NCBI GenBank assembly: GCA_030428695.1
Contig: JAUIEM010000143.1
Span: forward strand, 1 to 21,769
Reading direction: 5' to 3'
Length of the DNA stretch: 21,769 nucleotides
From: a bacterium
GTDB taxonomy: Bacteria; Planctomycetota; J058; JAJDCP01
Shown: in pieces, positions 7,601 to 14,370 of the stretch
Layout of the letters: each line of letters opens with the position of its first letter
How positions within the stretch are numbered: position 1 is the first letter of the stretch
Notes under the pieces: generated by a model
Database searches by the model: none
Told to the model about the DNA's origin: nothing
The model's input: only the letters and a program-made list of their open reading frames with translations
Position numbers and translations under genes: made by a program

Positions 7601-8351
7601 CCATGTAGCTCGGGGTGCCGCAGGGGTTGGCGATGCGGGCGCAGTGGGGCAGGTGGGGCTGGCTCTCTCCCCAGGCGCAGGCGATGCCCCAGTCCATCAC
7701 CAGCACTTCGCCGAACTCGCCGACCATCACGTTGGAGGGCTTGAGGTCGAGGTGCAGAACCCCGCGGGTGTGGGCGAAGGCGATCGCGTTGGCGACGTCG
7801 CACAGGATGCGCAGGTGGTCGAGCAGCTCGAGGCGGGCGGCGCGCGCGCGGGCCTCGTCCGTGCGGGGCGCGAGCAGGGACTTCCAGTCCAGGCCGCCGA
7901 CCAGCTTCATCGCGAGCAGCGGCTCGCCGTCGGCGTCGAGGCCGAGGTCGTAGACCGGCACGATGTTCGGGTGGTCGAGCAGGCCGGTGACCCGCGCCTC
8001 GGCGAGGAACTTCGCCCGCAGGCGCGCGTCGGCCTTGAGCGGGTGGACGCGCTTGACGGCGATCGCGCGCTGCAGCGCGTTCTGCTGCGCGCGGTAGACG
8101 ATCCCCATGCCGCCGCGGCCGACGACCTCCTCGAGGGTGTAGCGGGGCGCGCCGACGGCGGTCGCGGGCGGCGCCTCGTCGCCGGGCAGGGTCTCGATCC
8201 CGTCGCTGAGCGAGACCTCGAAGGCGGGCAGGGTGCCGGGCGCGGTCGCCTCGGCGCGGCCGGGGTCGAAGGTGGTGCCGGGGTCGAGGCTGTCGAGATC
8301 GTCGACGCCGTAGCAGCGTTCCCAGGTCTTGCGCAGCGCGTCCTGATCCAT
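4698..8351 (-). CDS. Membrane Ser/Thr protein kinase with long TPR region (non-RD catalytic loop)
   Basis: This 1217-aa protein has a Hanks-type kinase domain, one membrane segment and a long helical repeat tail. Kinase landmarks: Gly-rich loop VGRGGMGIVY (78-87), ATP lysine K100 in IAVKRVHP, catalytic loop HLDLKPSNVMV with D202, metal-binding D220 in MDWG, GTPSYMAPE (245-253), DVYLLGGMLYELLEGRPP. The Arg of HRD is Leu (L201). Residues 330-470 are helical and end in a basic stretch; a TM helix follows at about 471-492; residues 500-1217 look like many TPR-type helix pairs with repeated A/L/Y/G positions. The start is ATG 8351, with GGAGG 5 nt before the codon; an in-frame ATG at 8399 adds 16 unlikely residues. 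The kinase domain would face the cytoplasm; the topology of the TPR part follows from one TM, so it would be outside. Substrate unknown. Confidence 0.92.
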   Translation of the reverse strand: MDQDALRKTWERCYGVDDLDSLDPGTTFDPGRAEATAPGTLPAFEVSLSDGIETLPGDEAPPATAVGAPRYTLEEVVGRGGMGIVYRAQQNALQRAIAVKRVHPLKADARLRAKFLAEARVTGLLDHPNIVPVYDLGLDADGEPLLAMKLVGGLDWKSLLAPRTDEARARAARLELLDHLRILCDVANAIAFAHTRGVLHLDLKPSNVMVGEFGEVLVMDWGIACAWGESQPHLPHCARIANPCGTPSYMAPELAAGDGSRIGPRTDVYLLGGMLYELLEGRPPHRGRTFFETLMAAARAKPCSYGPRTPAGLRAVCERALAKDPDDRFPDVPSFREAVQDWLRHHESNEIAERAERRLQACESRLLEVDPQRARPTPETSQALYADFAAAVVGFEQARLLWEENPLARAGEQRARRGYARAALACGDLVLARAQIAGLAADDPEAAPLQSAVADRERKRARARRSSRRLRWGLGALTAALVLVLAVGLSLVDGARATAERERAVANLQRAEADSLRAVAERNLRFADQREQVARSTLNGLIFSVDRRLRDLPGPASRALREELLESAFAGLDALRASDVAEDSLSLTAAGAFVQLGDLRQIQGHAAEALAHYRRALAIHAEARAGVGPAERSDHIIILNKVGRMAREVGDLALARRALEEGLERARAWWEADPEDDDAGAQVAAGLSLIAWLDAAAGDLARQEQRGLEAVAILRELCARRPAHDGIREQLADQLAALGRIALARGEPTQAIARFEEARTAYGEISRLSRGLQRDVRLLTVDLAQARGALGDASGATRAYEEVRDLLRAQLLSDPGDPDLRFDLAICLANLGQSRRLSADFAGALAELGEARDELARGAALYPGHPRWGSQQAAVERDIARVLIEQGALAEADETLRASIATLTGFAERFPEEVGYRESLSRAQLSLAEVSRLRGRPDEALALTRESVALRRALLERQPDHPEAQENLTKALSDLGHLELLHGNDSAARAAYEEQLALARALCEANPADPDRRQTLAISLGSIASLRRGSGDGEGARSAALESLELFRSIVALPGANVEDQRNVAVALGFLADDQETAGELEAARASLHDARALQAELLAAFPDSVGIRRSLANTIARLGQLHETLAQPTEALALYAESWEHINLLVEAGQTSSLQSLAFVAQRSGQILLEAGDRAAALACFEQAVEASAALAAVDPRFVVQHEQMAAWLEWLRREE

Positions 8352-8560
8352 CGGCCCCTCCGTGTCCCTGAGGATGCGGACCCGCCCCGGGCAGCGCAAG
8401 CCCCGTGCGGTGGTCCGCGGCGGCGGCAGGGGAGAGCAGCCCGGGGTCCGGACCGTCGGGAACGCGGGACATTGTCGGGTCGACGCGACACCCGGGAGGG
8501 GCGCGACGAGCGCGCCATCCTTGCCGCGAGGCCGGCACGGGGCTTGCTCTCCCGCGGGCC
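8352..8560. other. Divergent upstream region of the TPR kinase
   Basis: No gene seen. It should hold the kinase promoter on the minus strand. An odd palindrome GACA-T-TGTC lies at about 8470-8478, but I could not assign a -35/-10 pair with confidence. Confidence 0.35.
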
Positions 8561-8665
8561 ATGAACACCCCCGGCCACGCGATCCTCAATCTGCTCCTGC
8601 TCGACCGCCCCGCGCGGGCCGAGAACACCTGGCCGATCGTGCTCGGCGCCTGCGCTCCGGACCCT
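8561..8665 (+). pseudogene. N-terminal stump of a membrane-protein/metal-dependent hydrolase-like gene
   Basis: ATG 8561 starts MNTPGHAILNLLLL and continues to WPIVLGACAPD at about 8660. From memory this is the conserved beginning of a family of small bacterial membrane proteins often labelled metal-dependent hydrolase or DUF4184-like, where the start reads roughly MNTPxHaxxNLLLL and a second motif is LGAxxPD. The normal protein then continues for well over 100 residues of membrane helices; here it passes at once into Pro/Arg-rich sequence and the promoter region of the vWA gene. There is no good ribosome binding site. It happens to be in frame with the vWA gene, so an annotator could wrongly fuse the two. 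Most likely the remainder was deleted. Confidence 0.5.
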
Positions 8666-8691
8666 GCCTTCCGTCGACCTCCCGGGGCAAG

Positions 8692-8697
8692 TACAAT
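8692..8697 (+). promoter_or_regulatory. Possible -10 element of the vWA gene
   Basis: TACAAT matches the sigma-70 -10 consensus at five of six positions and is the only AT-rich hexamer in a very GC-rich stretch, 32 bp before the ATG at 8729. The -35 region at 17 bp spacing (TTCCGT, 8669-8674) is poor. It supports transcription starting after the 8561 stump rather than through it. Confidence 0.3.
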
Positions 8698-8728
8698 CCT
8701 GCCTTTGTCCCTGCCCGCAGGAGCGCCG

Positions 8729-10546
8729 ATGTTCCGTCCCCGCCGTTGGATTTTCGCGATCCTCTTCGCCTCCACCCTGTCCGCCCAGCAGGTGGACCCG
8801 GCCGAGAAGGCGCGCGAGGACTTCGCGCGCATCGCCGAGTCGAGCTCGCTGTTGTGGGACATGAACGCGCTGCGGCGGTACGGGCAGCTCGACGACGAGG
8901 AGGTGCTCGAGAACCTGCTCGAGCTGTACGACGATCCCCCGCGCCGGGATCCCTGGCTGCAGGACCTCGCGGTCGCGACGGTGCGCTGGCGCTACGACCC
9001 CCTGTGCCGCGCGCTCGGTTTCCGCTCCGCCCAGCAGGCGCGGGTTCCCGACGAAGACGAGCTCGAGACCATCGAGGACTTCGCCGCCAAGGAGACCCGG
9101 AAGGACGTCCACGCCTGGGCGGCCTTCAACGCCTTCTGCATCCTGAGCCGCCACCGCCAGGAGGGGGCGCTGCTGGAGGCCCTCGACGGCGACCGCAGCG
9201 TGCTGCGGCGGGTCGCCGCCCTGACGGCGATGGCGGAGCACGGCGACCCGCGCCTGCTCGAGCGCCTGCCCGGACTGCTCGCGGAGACGCCGCGCAAGAA
9301 GGAGGAGCGGGTCTGGCTGCAGGAAGCGAGCCTGTGGGCCGCCGCCGACGCCGTCCGGGCCCGCCTGGTCGAGGACACCGGGCACGTCTTCAGCGACGCC
9401 GAGCGCGACCGCGCCCGCGCCCTCGGCGAGGGCATGATCGCGGTGCTCGAGAACAAGAAGACCCTCCCGCGCACCGCGCGCCACGCGCGGCTCGCCCTGC
9501 AGCACGCCCTCGATGCGCCGCGGGCCTACCGGGAGGCGGAGAGCTGGCGCCTGGCCCTGCAGGACGCGCGGGTGCCGGAGCGGAACCCCGACGAGGGGAC
9601 GGTCGTCCGCTTCATGGGCATCGAGACCACCGGGACCCGCATCGCCTTCCTGCTCGACGCCTCGGACTCGATGCTCAACCCCCTGACCGACGCGGAGAAG
9701 GCCGCCCTGGAGGAGCTGTTCGGACCGCGCGCCCTCGACGCCTCGTCGACGCGCGAGCGCGGCGATCCCCTCCGGGTCGACTGGGAGGGGGTCGAGACCC
9801 GCTTCGACGCCGCCCGCGAGCACCTGCGCTCCACCCTCGCCGGGATGGACGACGAGCGGGAGATCGCGGTGATCCTGTTCGGTGACGAGGCGCGCACGCT
9901 CGACGAGACGCCGGTGTTCGTCGCGGCGGGCGAGAAGCAGCGCCGCGCGATCGCCCTCGCCCTCGACGCGATCGAGGCCGGGCCGGAGAGCGACTACCGG
10001 CCGCACGGCACCCTGCGCGGCCAGACCAACCTGCTCGCGGCCTTCGAGCTCGCCTTCCGGCTCGGCTCGAAGGGCACGGCGCCGCCGGGGACCCGGCTGT
10101 TCACCGACGACAAGGCGCTCCTGCGCGGAGTCGATGCGATCTACCTGTTGTCCGACGGCAAGCCGACCCGTGACGGCCACGGCGGGGAGTCGCCCGTGAT
10201 GACCATCGGCGGCTACTGGCGGGAGGCCTACGAGGGGGAGACCGTCGACCCCGAGACCGGCACGCGGCGCAAGATCCAGTACGACCGGGCCTGGATCCCC
10301 GAGCGCACGCAGGCGCTGCGCTACGTGTACGGTCCCTACACGCAGACCGACCCGCTGCTCGTCGAGCTCTCCCGCCTCAACCTGTTCCGCAAGGCGATCG
10401 TGCACGTGATCGGCATCGGGGAAGCCGACCTGCGCCTGCCGGAGGAGATCGCGCGGCTCGGCCGCGGCCGCTGGATCAACTTCGGGAGCGGGGAGGACGA
10501 GGAGGATGAGGAGGGAGCGGCCGCGGACGGGTCCGACCAGCCCTGA
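8729..10546 (+). CDS. Secreted von Willebrand factor A domain protein
   Basis: This 605-aa protein starts with a signal peptide (MFRPRRWIFAILFASTLSAQ) and has a helical, HEAT-like middle region (about 30-290, with repeated short helices such as LRRVAALTAMAEHGDPRLLERL). A vWA domain follows at about 300-590. The metal-ion-dependent adhesion site is complete: DxSxS at D310-S312-S314 in FLLDASDSM, T433 in GQTNLLAAF and D476 in YLLSDGKPT. The end is acidic (EDEEDEEG). vWA domains bind proteins in a metal-dependent way; the partner is unknown. ATG 8729 is chosen because GCAGGAG lies 5 nt upstream and a signal peptide follows directly. It is convergent with the lipoprotein gene at 10597, 50 bp away. 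Its frame is open upstream to the 8561 stump, but I treat that as unrelated. Confidence 0.87.
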   Translation: MFRPRRWIFAILFASTLSAQQVDPAEKAREDFARIAESSSLLWDMNALRRYGQLDDEEVLENLLELYDDPPRRDPWLQDLAVATVRWRYDPLCRALGFRSAQQARVPDEDELETIEDFAAKETRKDVHAWAAFNAFCILSRHRQEGALLEALDGDRSVLRRVAALTAMAEHGDPRLLERLPGLLAETPRKKEERVWLQEASLWAAADAVRARLVEDTGHVFSDAERDRARALGEGMIAVLENKKTLPRTARHARLALQHALDAPRAYREAESWRLALQDARVPERNPDEGTVVRFMGIETTGTRIAFLLDASDSMLNPLTDAEKAALEELFGPRALDASSTRERGDPLRVDWEGVETRFDAAREHLRSTLAGMDDEREIAVILFGDEARTLDETPVFVAAGEKQRRAIALALDAIEAGPESDYRPHGTLRGQTNLLAAFELAFRLGSKGTAPPGTRLFTDDKALLRGVDAIYLLSDGKPTRDGHGGESPVMTIGGYWREAYEGETVDPETGTRRKIQYDRAWIPERTQALRYVYGPYTQTDPLLVELSRLNLFRKAIVHVIGIGEADLRLPEEIARLGRGRWINFGSGEDEEDEEGAAADGSDQP

Positions 10547-10596
10547 GCCTCGTCCGTCTGGCGCGCGACGGGCGGGGCTGGCGGCAGGCGTCGCCC
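10547..10596. terminator. Short convergent intergenic region with weak hairpin
   Basis: The two flanking genes converge here. CCGTC (10554-10558) and GACGG (10567-10571) can pair around a G/C loop, but there is no T-run on either side. A bidirectional terminator is expected by position; the structure is weak evidence. Confidence 0.2.
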
Positions 10597-13026
10597 TCAG
10601 GGCACCTGGGGCGCCAGCACCGAGGAGAAGCGCTGGAGCAGGAAGCGCAGCGCCTCGGGCTTGTTCGTCGGGGTCCCGCCGCCGAGCTGGTCGCTGCTGT
10701 TGACGCCATGGCAGGAGGCGCACACCCGGACCTCGCCGGGCTGGAAGGTCACCCACACCCGCTCGCGCACCACCGGCGTCCCGGTCGGATCGGTCAGCTG
10801 CCAGGCGAGGGCCCGGCGGGCCGGGACGAAGGCGGCGACGGAGCCGTCCGGGGCGACCGCCACGCTGCCCTCGGGCGCTCCGACCAGCGGCGGGTTCGCG
10901 GCGGTCGCGGCCGGGTCGTGCAGGAAGCGGGCGAGCACGCGCCGGCCCGGACGCGGGCTGCTGGTGCCGCCGATGCCGCGCACCTGATCGCCCTGGACGA
11001 TCTGCAGGAAGCCGAGGTCGTAGACCGTGCCGGGCTCCGGGATGCTCGACACGCCGCCGGGCACGCGCAGGTTGAAGGGCTGCTGGCGGTCGCCGTCGTC
11101 GCGGTTGGTCACGTCGCGGCTGACGATCAGGGCGAGGTCGTTCTGGACCAGGTAGGCCTTCAGGGCGGCGAGGGACACGCCCTCCTCGCTGAAGACGTCC
11201 GCCTCGGGCTGGGGCAGGCTGCTGGTGCGCGGCGTGGGGCGGGTGCGGACGCGCACCTCGACCGGCGAGAGCTCCCACAGGCTGCCGTCGGTCGTGACCA
11301 GCACGTCGGGGTCGTAGTAGCTGACCTGCTTGGTGATCCCTGCGGTCAACAGGCCCGTCGGCTCGAGGTAGCCGTTCGGACCGGCGGCGAGCAGCGTCAG
11401 GCGGAAGTCGTAGCGCGACTCGGGGAAGGCGCGGCTGCCCTCGTTGTTGTCCGCCCGGGTCTCACTGGTGTGCACGGCGAGCAGCTCGCCGCCGCTCAGG
11501 GGCACGATGCGCCGGAACAGGCCGCTGTGGTCCGTGCTCGGCGTGTCGCTCGGGTTGCGGGTGTCCGGGTGGCTGAGGTACTCGACGACCAGGGCGTCGG
11601 CGGCGACGCTCGGGGCGCCGTACAGGCGCACGGCCTGACCGCCGGTGTGGGTGCCGAACTCCGGCGCATCGACGCCGTAGTACCAGCCGGGCTGGGTCGG
11701 GTGCTCGACGATGTGGAACATGTTGCGCAGGGGGTTCGGGTTGGCGCGCCCGGCGGGGTTGAGCTCCTCGAGGTTGGGGTCGTCGGTGAAGGTGCGGGGG
11801 ATGAAGGTGTGCAGCTCCTGGCGGCCGATGTGGTTGAGGGTCTCGAGCTGCTCGCCGTTCTCGTCCATCTCCCAGGGGAAGAAGTGGTTGACGTTGTTGC
11901 CGTGCAGGTTGGTGCCCGCCAGCAGGTCGCCGCGCTGGCTGCGCGGCTCCGGAAAGACCTCCAGCCGCTGGCCGCTCGTCGTCGCGGTCAGACTCTCGTC
12001 GCTGAAGTCGAAGGTTCCGTAGTTGCCACCCCCGTCGTCGGCATCGGCCTGCTGATCGCGCTGCAGGTGGTCCCAGCGGGTGAAGACCACGCGGCCGAAG
12101 CTGTCGACGAGCGGGGTAAAGTCGCCGGAGGGCGAGTGGTCGAGCAGCGCGAGGGCGCCGCCGACCGGGTCGAGCTTCCACAGGCCGCTGTTGGTCGGCG
12201 TGGTCTCGTACTCATCGAGCTGGGGGTAGAGGTGGGCCTCGCCGGTGCGGGAGCGGTCGCTGACGAAGATGATCTGGTCGTCGGTCGTGTAGATCGGCGC
12301 GACGTTGTTCGCGTCCGTCGGCTGCTGCGGGACCTTGGTGATCGTCACGCTCTCGTTCTGGCCGAGCCCGCTGACCTCGTACAGCTGCCAGAAGTAGTCC
12401 TCGTACTGGTACTGGGCGGGCGCGCCGATCACCATGCTGAACAGCGCCTTCGCGCCGTCCCAGTGCACGTGCGGATCGCGGACAGCGATCGCGCCGGCGC
12501 CCTGCAGCCCGACCTCCCCGTAGCCGGCCTCGGCGGTCAGGTTGCGCAGGCTGCCGTCCGGGTAGCGGATGTACAGGTCGCCGCCGCGCCCGGCGGAGGC
12601 GATGCTGCCCTCGTGGTTCGCGAAGGTCGAGCCGATCGTCGCGAAGTCCGCCGGGATCGGGACCTGGGTGACGAACAGGACGGGATGGGCGAGCTGGCCG
12701 GGCGTGCCGGTGTTGCCGGTGTTGCCGGAGTTGCCGGAGTTCCCTGCGTTGCCCTGGTTGCCGGTGTTGCCGGTGTTGCCGGTGTTGCCGGCGTTGCCGG
12801 CGTTGCCGGCGTTGCCGGCGTTGCCGGCGTTGCCCTGGTTGCCGGTGTTGCCTGCGTTGCCGGTGTTGCCTGCGTTGCCCTGGTTGCCGGTGTTGCCTGC
12901 GTTGCCGGAATTCCCCGAGCTGCCCCCGCTGCTGGCCGGCGCTCCGCCGGACGATCCTCCCGAGCTGCACGATGCCGCGAAGGCCGTGAGCACCACGACC
13001 GCCAGAAGCCTTGTCCACCTGCGCAT
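10597..13026 (-). CDS. Gly-Asn-X repeat lipoprotein, hydrazine-synthase-alpha-like, with C-terminal CxxCH
   Basis: This 809-aa exported protein begins with a lipoprotein signal (MRRWTRLLAVVVLTAFAASC, lipid Cys20). Residues 38-106 are 23 consecutive Gly-Asn-X triplets (X = A, T, S or Q), a collagen-like tether. The body (about 110-760) has propeller-like features (GGDLYIRYPDGSLRNLT, TTDDQIIFVSDRS, FGRVVFTRWDHL) and resembles proteins annotated as hydrazine synthase alpha subunit middle domain or TolB-like, which are common in Planctomycetes. A single cytochrome c motif CASCH (Cys769, Cys772, His773) near the end suggests one covalent haem. ATG 13026 has GGAGG 6 nt upstream and is followed by the signal peptide; the frame is open further but that part is not protein-like. 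Anammox hydrazine synthesis should not be inferred: no partner subunits are present. A surface-tethered redox or sensing role is a guess. Confidence 0.85.
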   Translation of the reverse strand: MRRWTRLLAVVVLTAFAASCSSGGSSGGAPASSGGSSGNSGNAGNTGNQGNAGNTGNAGNTGNQGNAGNAGNAGNAGNAGNTGNTGNTGNQGNAGNSGNSGNTGNTGTPGQLAHPVLFVTQVPIPADFATIGSTFANHEGSIASAGRGGDLYIRYPDGSLRNLTAEAGYGEVGLQGAGAIAVRDPHVHWDGAKALFSMVIGAPAQYQYEDYFWQLYEVSGLGQNESVTITKVPQQPTDANNVAPIYTTDDQIIFVSDRSRTGEAHLYPQLDEYETTPTNSGLWKLDPVGGALALLDHSPSGDFTPLVDSFGRVVFTRWDHLQRDQQADADDGGGNYGTFDFSDESLTATTSGQRLEVFPEPRSQRGDLLAGTNLHGNNVNHFFPWEMDENGEQLETLNHIGRQELHTFIPRTFTDDPNLEELNPAGRANPNPLRNMFHIVEHPTQPGWYYGVDAPEFGTHTGGQAVRLYGAPSVAADALVVEYLSHPDTRNPSDTPSTDHSGLFRRIVPLSGGELLAVHTSETRADNNEGSRAFPESRYDFRLTLLAAGPNGYLEPTGLLTAGITKQVSYYDPDVLVTTDGSLWELSPVEVRVRTRPTPRTSSLPQPEADVFSEEGVSLAALKAYLVQNDLALIVSRDVTNRDDGDRQQPFNLRVPGGVSSIPEPGTVYDLGFLQIVQGDQVRGIGGTSSPRPGRRVLARFLHDPAATAANPPLVGAPEGSVAVAPDGSVAAFVPARRALAWQLTDPTGTPVVRERVWVTFQPGEVRVCASCHGVNSSDQLGGGTPTNKPEALRFLLQRFSSVLAPQVP
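12709..12915 (-). repeat. 9-bp tandem array encoding Gly-Asn-X triplets
   Basis: Twenty-three 9-bp units, plus-strand consensus GGYGTTGCC or GGCGTTGCC with variants, run without interruption and code for GNX triplets in the lipoprotein. Runs of identical units (five GNA, then three GNT) and recurring GNT-GNQ-GNA blocks indicate expansion by slippage or unequal exchange. Copy number is likely to vary between strains. Confidence 0.95.
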
Positions 13027-13429
13027 GTTCTTCCTCCACTGCGTCCATGGGGGAAGTGCCGGGCGCGGTTGGGATCTGACAGGAACATGAAAGATATTTT
13101 CAAAAGACTCCGGCGACCTGTCCGGATCCCTGACAAGCCCGTCCCGGTCCATTCCCAGCCGGGGAGGCCGTCGAGGAGGAGTGGATCGAAGCCGAGCCGG
13201 AGCGCGGGCCGGGCGAGCTGGCGGTGCCCGCGGAACCGGCCGAGCTGGCGGAACCGGCCGAGCCCCGGGACCGCGCCGCCTGAGCGGCTCCATCCAAGGC
13301 CGGGACCGAAACGGCGAGGCCGAGCTGCGGCAGGCGTCGCCGTCCCTGCCCAGGACAGCTCCGGGCTCAGTGGGTGCATGATGCTGGGTGGCGCGCGTAG
13401 GATGCGGGTCAGGTAACCTGCGGTGTCGC
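13027..13429. other. 403-bp divergent intergenic region
   Basis: It separates the lipoprotein and DUF4375 genes. An AT-rich patch at 13087-13110 is the best promoter candidate for the lipoprotein gene: on the minus strand TTGAAA is followed after 18 bp by TCAGAT, a weak -10. A possible broken small gene (listed separately) occupies 13087-13283. From 13284 to 13429 I see nothing I can name. Confidence 0.4.
13087..13283 (+). pseudogene. Possible small broken gene with acidic C-terminus
   Basis: ATG 13087 follows AGGA and reads MKDIFKRLRRPVRIPDKP in one frame. From about 13143 a second frame, with almost pure G/C third positions, reads PAGEAVEEEWIEAEPERGPG and ends in an Ala-Glu-Pro repeat before TGA 13281. 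A single -1 shift near the GGGG at 13161-13164 would join both into one protein of about 65 residues. I do not recognise it. Either part could be chance in such GC-rich DNA. Confidence 0.25.
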
Positions 13430-14182
13430 ATGAACGAACTGTCCCACACCTCTGGAGCCCCGGCCCCCGACGAGGGACCTGCGCCTCGCTCGTACGCGCC
13501 GCTCAAGGCGCTGACGGCTGCCGATCCAGCGGATCGGCGACGCGCCGCCGAGACGCTCACGCGCGCGGCCGGAGACCTGCCACGCGACCTCCTCATCGCG
13601 TCGCTGGACGCGGTCCGTCGACGGCTCGACCTTCCCGACCCCGAAGAGAACCGTGCCGTGCGGGTCGCCCTGTACGTGGCGGGCAAACAGCTGGCGATGG
13701 CGCGGATTCTGCGGTTCGGCTCGCTGATCCCGCGGGCAGACGAAGACCCCACTGCGAGCGAGATCGGGCACATCTTCATCGCCGCAGACCTGTCGGCCGA
13801 CCGTGAGGTTCTCCGGGTCGTGCTCGACCACTGCACGCCGGGGCAGGTCGCGGCCTTCGCGTTCCAATGGACGACCTCGGAGGTCTGCAACGGCGGCTTC
13901 CATCAGTACTTCTACAACTCGACGGGGGTCCTGTGTTGTGAGGCGAGCGCAGGTTGCCGCCTGATCGGTGCGGACGACCTCGCCGCCATCATCGAAGCGG
14001 CCTGCGACAGGTTTCCCGACGGTACGGACCTGGGCGACCGCGAGGCGCGGATCGAGGCGCTCGAGGGGGAGGACCTCTCGTTCGACGACCTTGACCGGCA
14101 GCTCTACCGGCGGCTTCCCCGTGCGCGGGGGCTGATGGAGGCCTACATTCGGGATCACCCGGAGGAATTCTTCGAGGCCTGA
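13430..14182 (+). CDS. DUF4375 / DMP19-like protein
   Basis: This 250-aa soluble protein carries the DUF4375 signature TSEVCNGGFHQYFYNSTG at residues 149-166, followed by an acidic helical region (DLAAIIEAACDRF, EALEGEDLSFDDLDRQLYRR). The family includes Neisseria DMP19, a DNA-mimic protein that displaces a repressor and binds HU-type proteins; most relatives have no known role. Residues 1-40 are Pro/Ala-rich and probably disordered; 41-130 form an extra helical N-terminal region. Four cysteines near 169-176 and 192 (LCCEASAGC, AACDR) are unusual for a cytoplasmic protein. ATG 13430 is chosen over the in-frame GTG 13388 because the intervening residues are not protein-like; no strong Shine-Dalgarno is visible for either. 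It appears to be monocistronic, between two repeat-scarred intergenic regions. Confidence 0.8.
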   Translation: MNELSHTSGAPAPDEGPAPRSYAPLKALTAADPADRRRAAETLTRAAGDLPRDLLIASLDAVRRRLDLPDPEENRAVRVALYVAGKQLAMARILRFGSLIPRADEDPTASEIGHIFIAADLSADREVLRVVLDHCTPGQVAAFAFQWTTSEVCNGGFHQYFYNSTGVLCCEASAGCRLIGADDLAAIIEAACDRFPDGTDLGDREARIEALEGEDLSFDDLDRQLYRRLPRARGLMEAYIRDHPEEFFEA

Positions 14183-14326
14183 CAGCGCCTGAGTAAGGCT
14201 CCCCGCAAGAAGGTGTCCCAGCTCCGTGGTGGGCATCGACAAACGCCCGCCCGGCTTGCAACCCAAGGTGACTGGCTATGGATCACGGTTCGTCCGGGGT
14301 TGTAGTCGCGGAGCGTTCGATTTCAA
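14183..14326. other. Gap after the DUF4375 gene
   Basis: No gene or clear structure is visible. Third-position bias disappears after the stop codon. It leads directly into the CGCAGAGG tandem repeat. Confidence 0.35.
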
Positions 14327-14358
14327 CGCAGAGGCGCAGAGGCGCAGAGGCGCAGAGA
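14327..14358 (+). repeat. CGCAGAGG tandem repeat, four units
   Basis: Three perfect CGCAGAGG octamers and a fourth ending in A (CGCAGAGA) lie at 14327-14358, preceded by TTTCAA. The translations (AEAQRRRGAE on plus, CASAPLRLCV on minus) are familiar from many unrelated bacterial genomes, where this repeat typically stands just in front of a GxxExxY gene. Here it also precedes one, in broken form. Confidence 0.85.
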
Positions 14359-14370
14359 AGAGGGGTCAAC

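Noticed and set aside
8352..8399. ATG 8399 as the start of the TPR kinase
   Set aside because: ATG 8351 has a strong GGAGG; the extra 16 residues are Arg-rich and not conserved-looking.
12709..12915. Tandem short repeats as a CRISPR array
   Set aside because: Units are 9 bp with no spacers and translate cleanly into Gly-Asn-X triplets inside a lipoprotein gene.
10597..13026. Evidence of anammox metabolism
   Set aside because: Hydrazine-synthase-alpha-like proteins occur widely outside anammox bacteria, and no beta/gamma subunits or other anammox genes are present.
10708..13416. A 900-codon open frame antisense to the lipoprotein gene
   Set aside because: The lipoprotein frame has a signal peptide, lipobox, Shine-Dalgarno and CxxCH; the antisense frame has only low-complexity Val-Ala-Gly strings.
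13388..13429. GTG 13388 as the start of the DUF4375 protein
   Set aside because: The added residues are not protein-like and no ribosome binding site precedes it.
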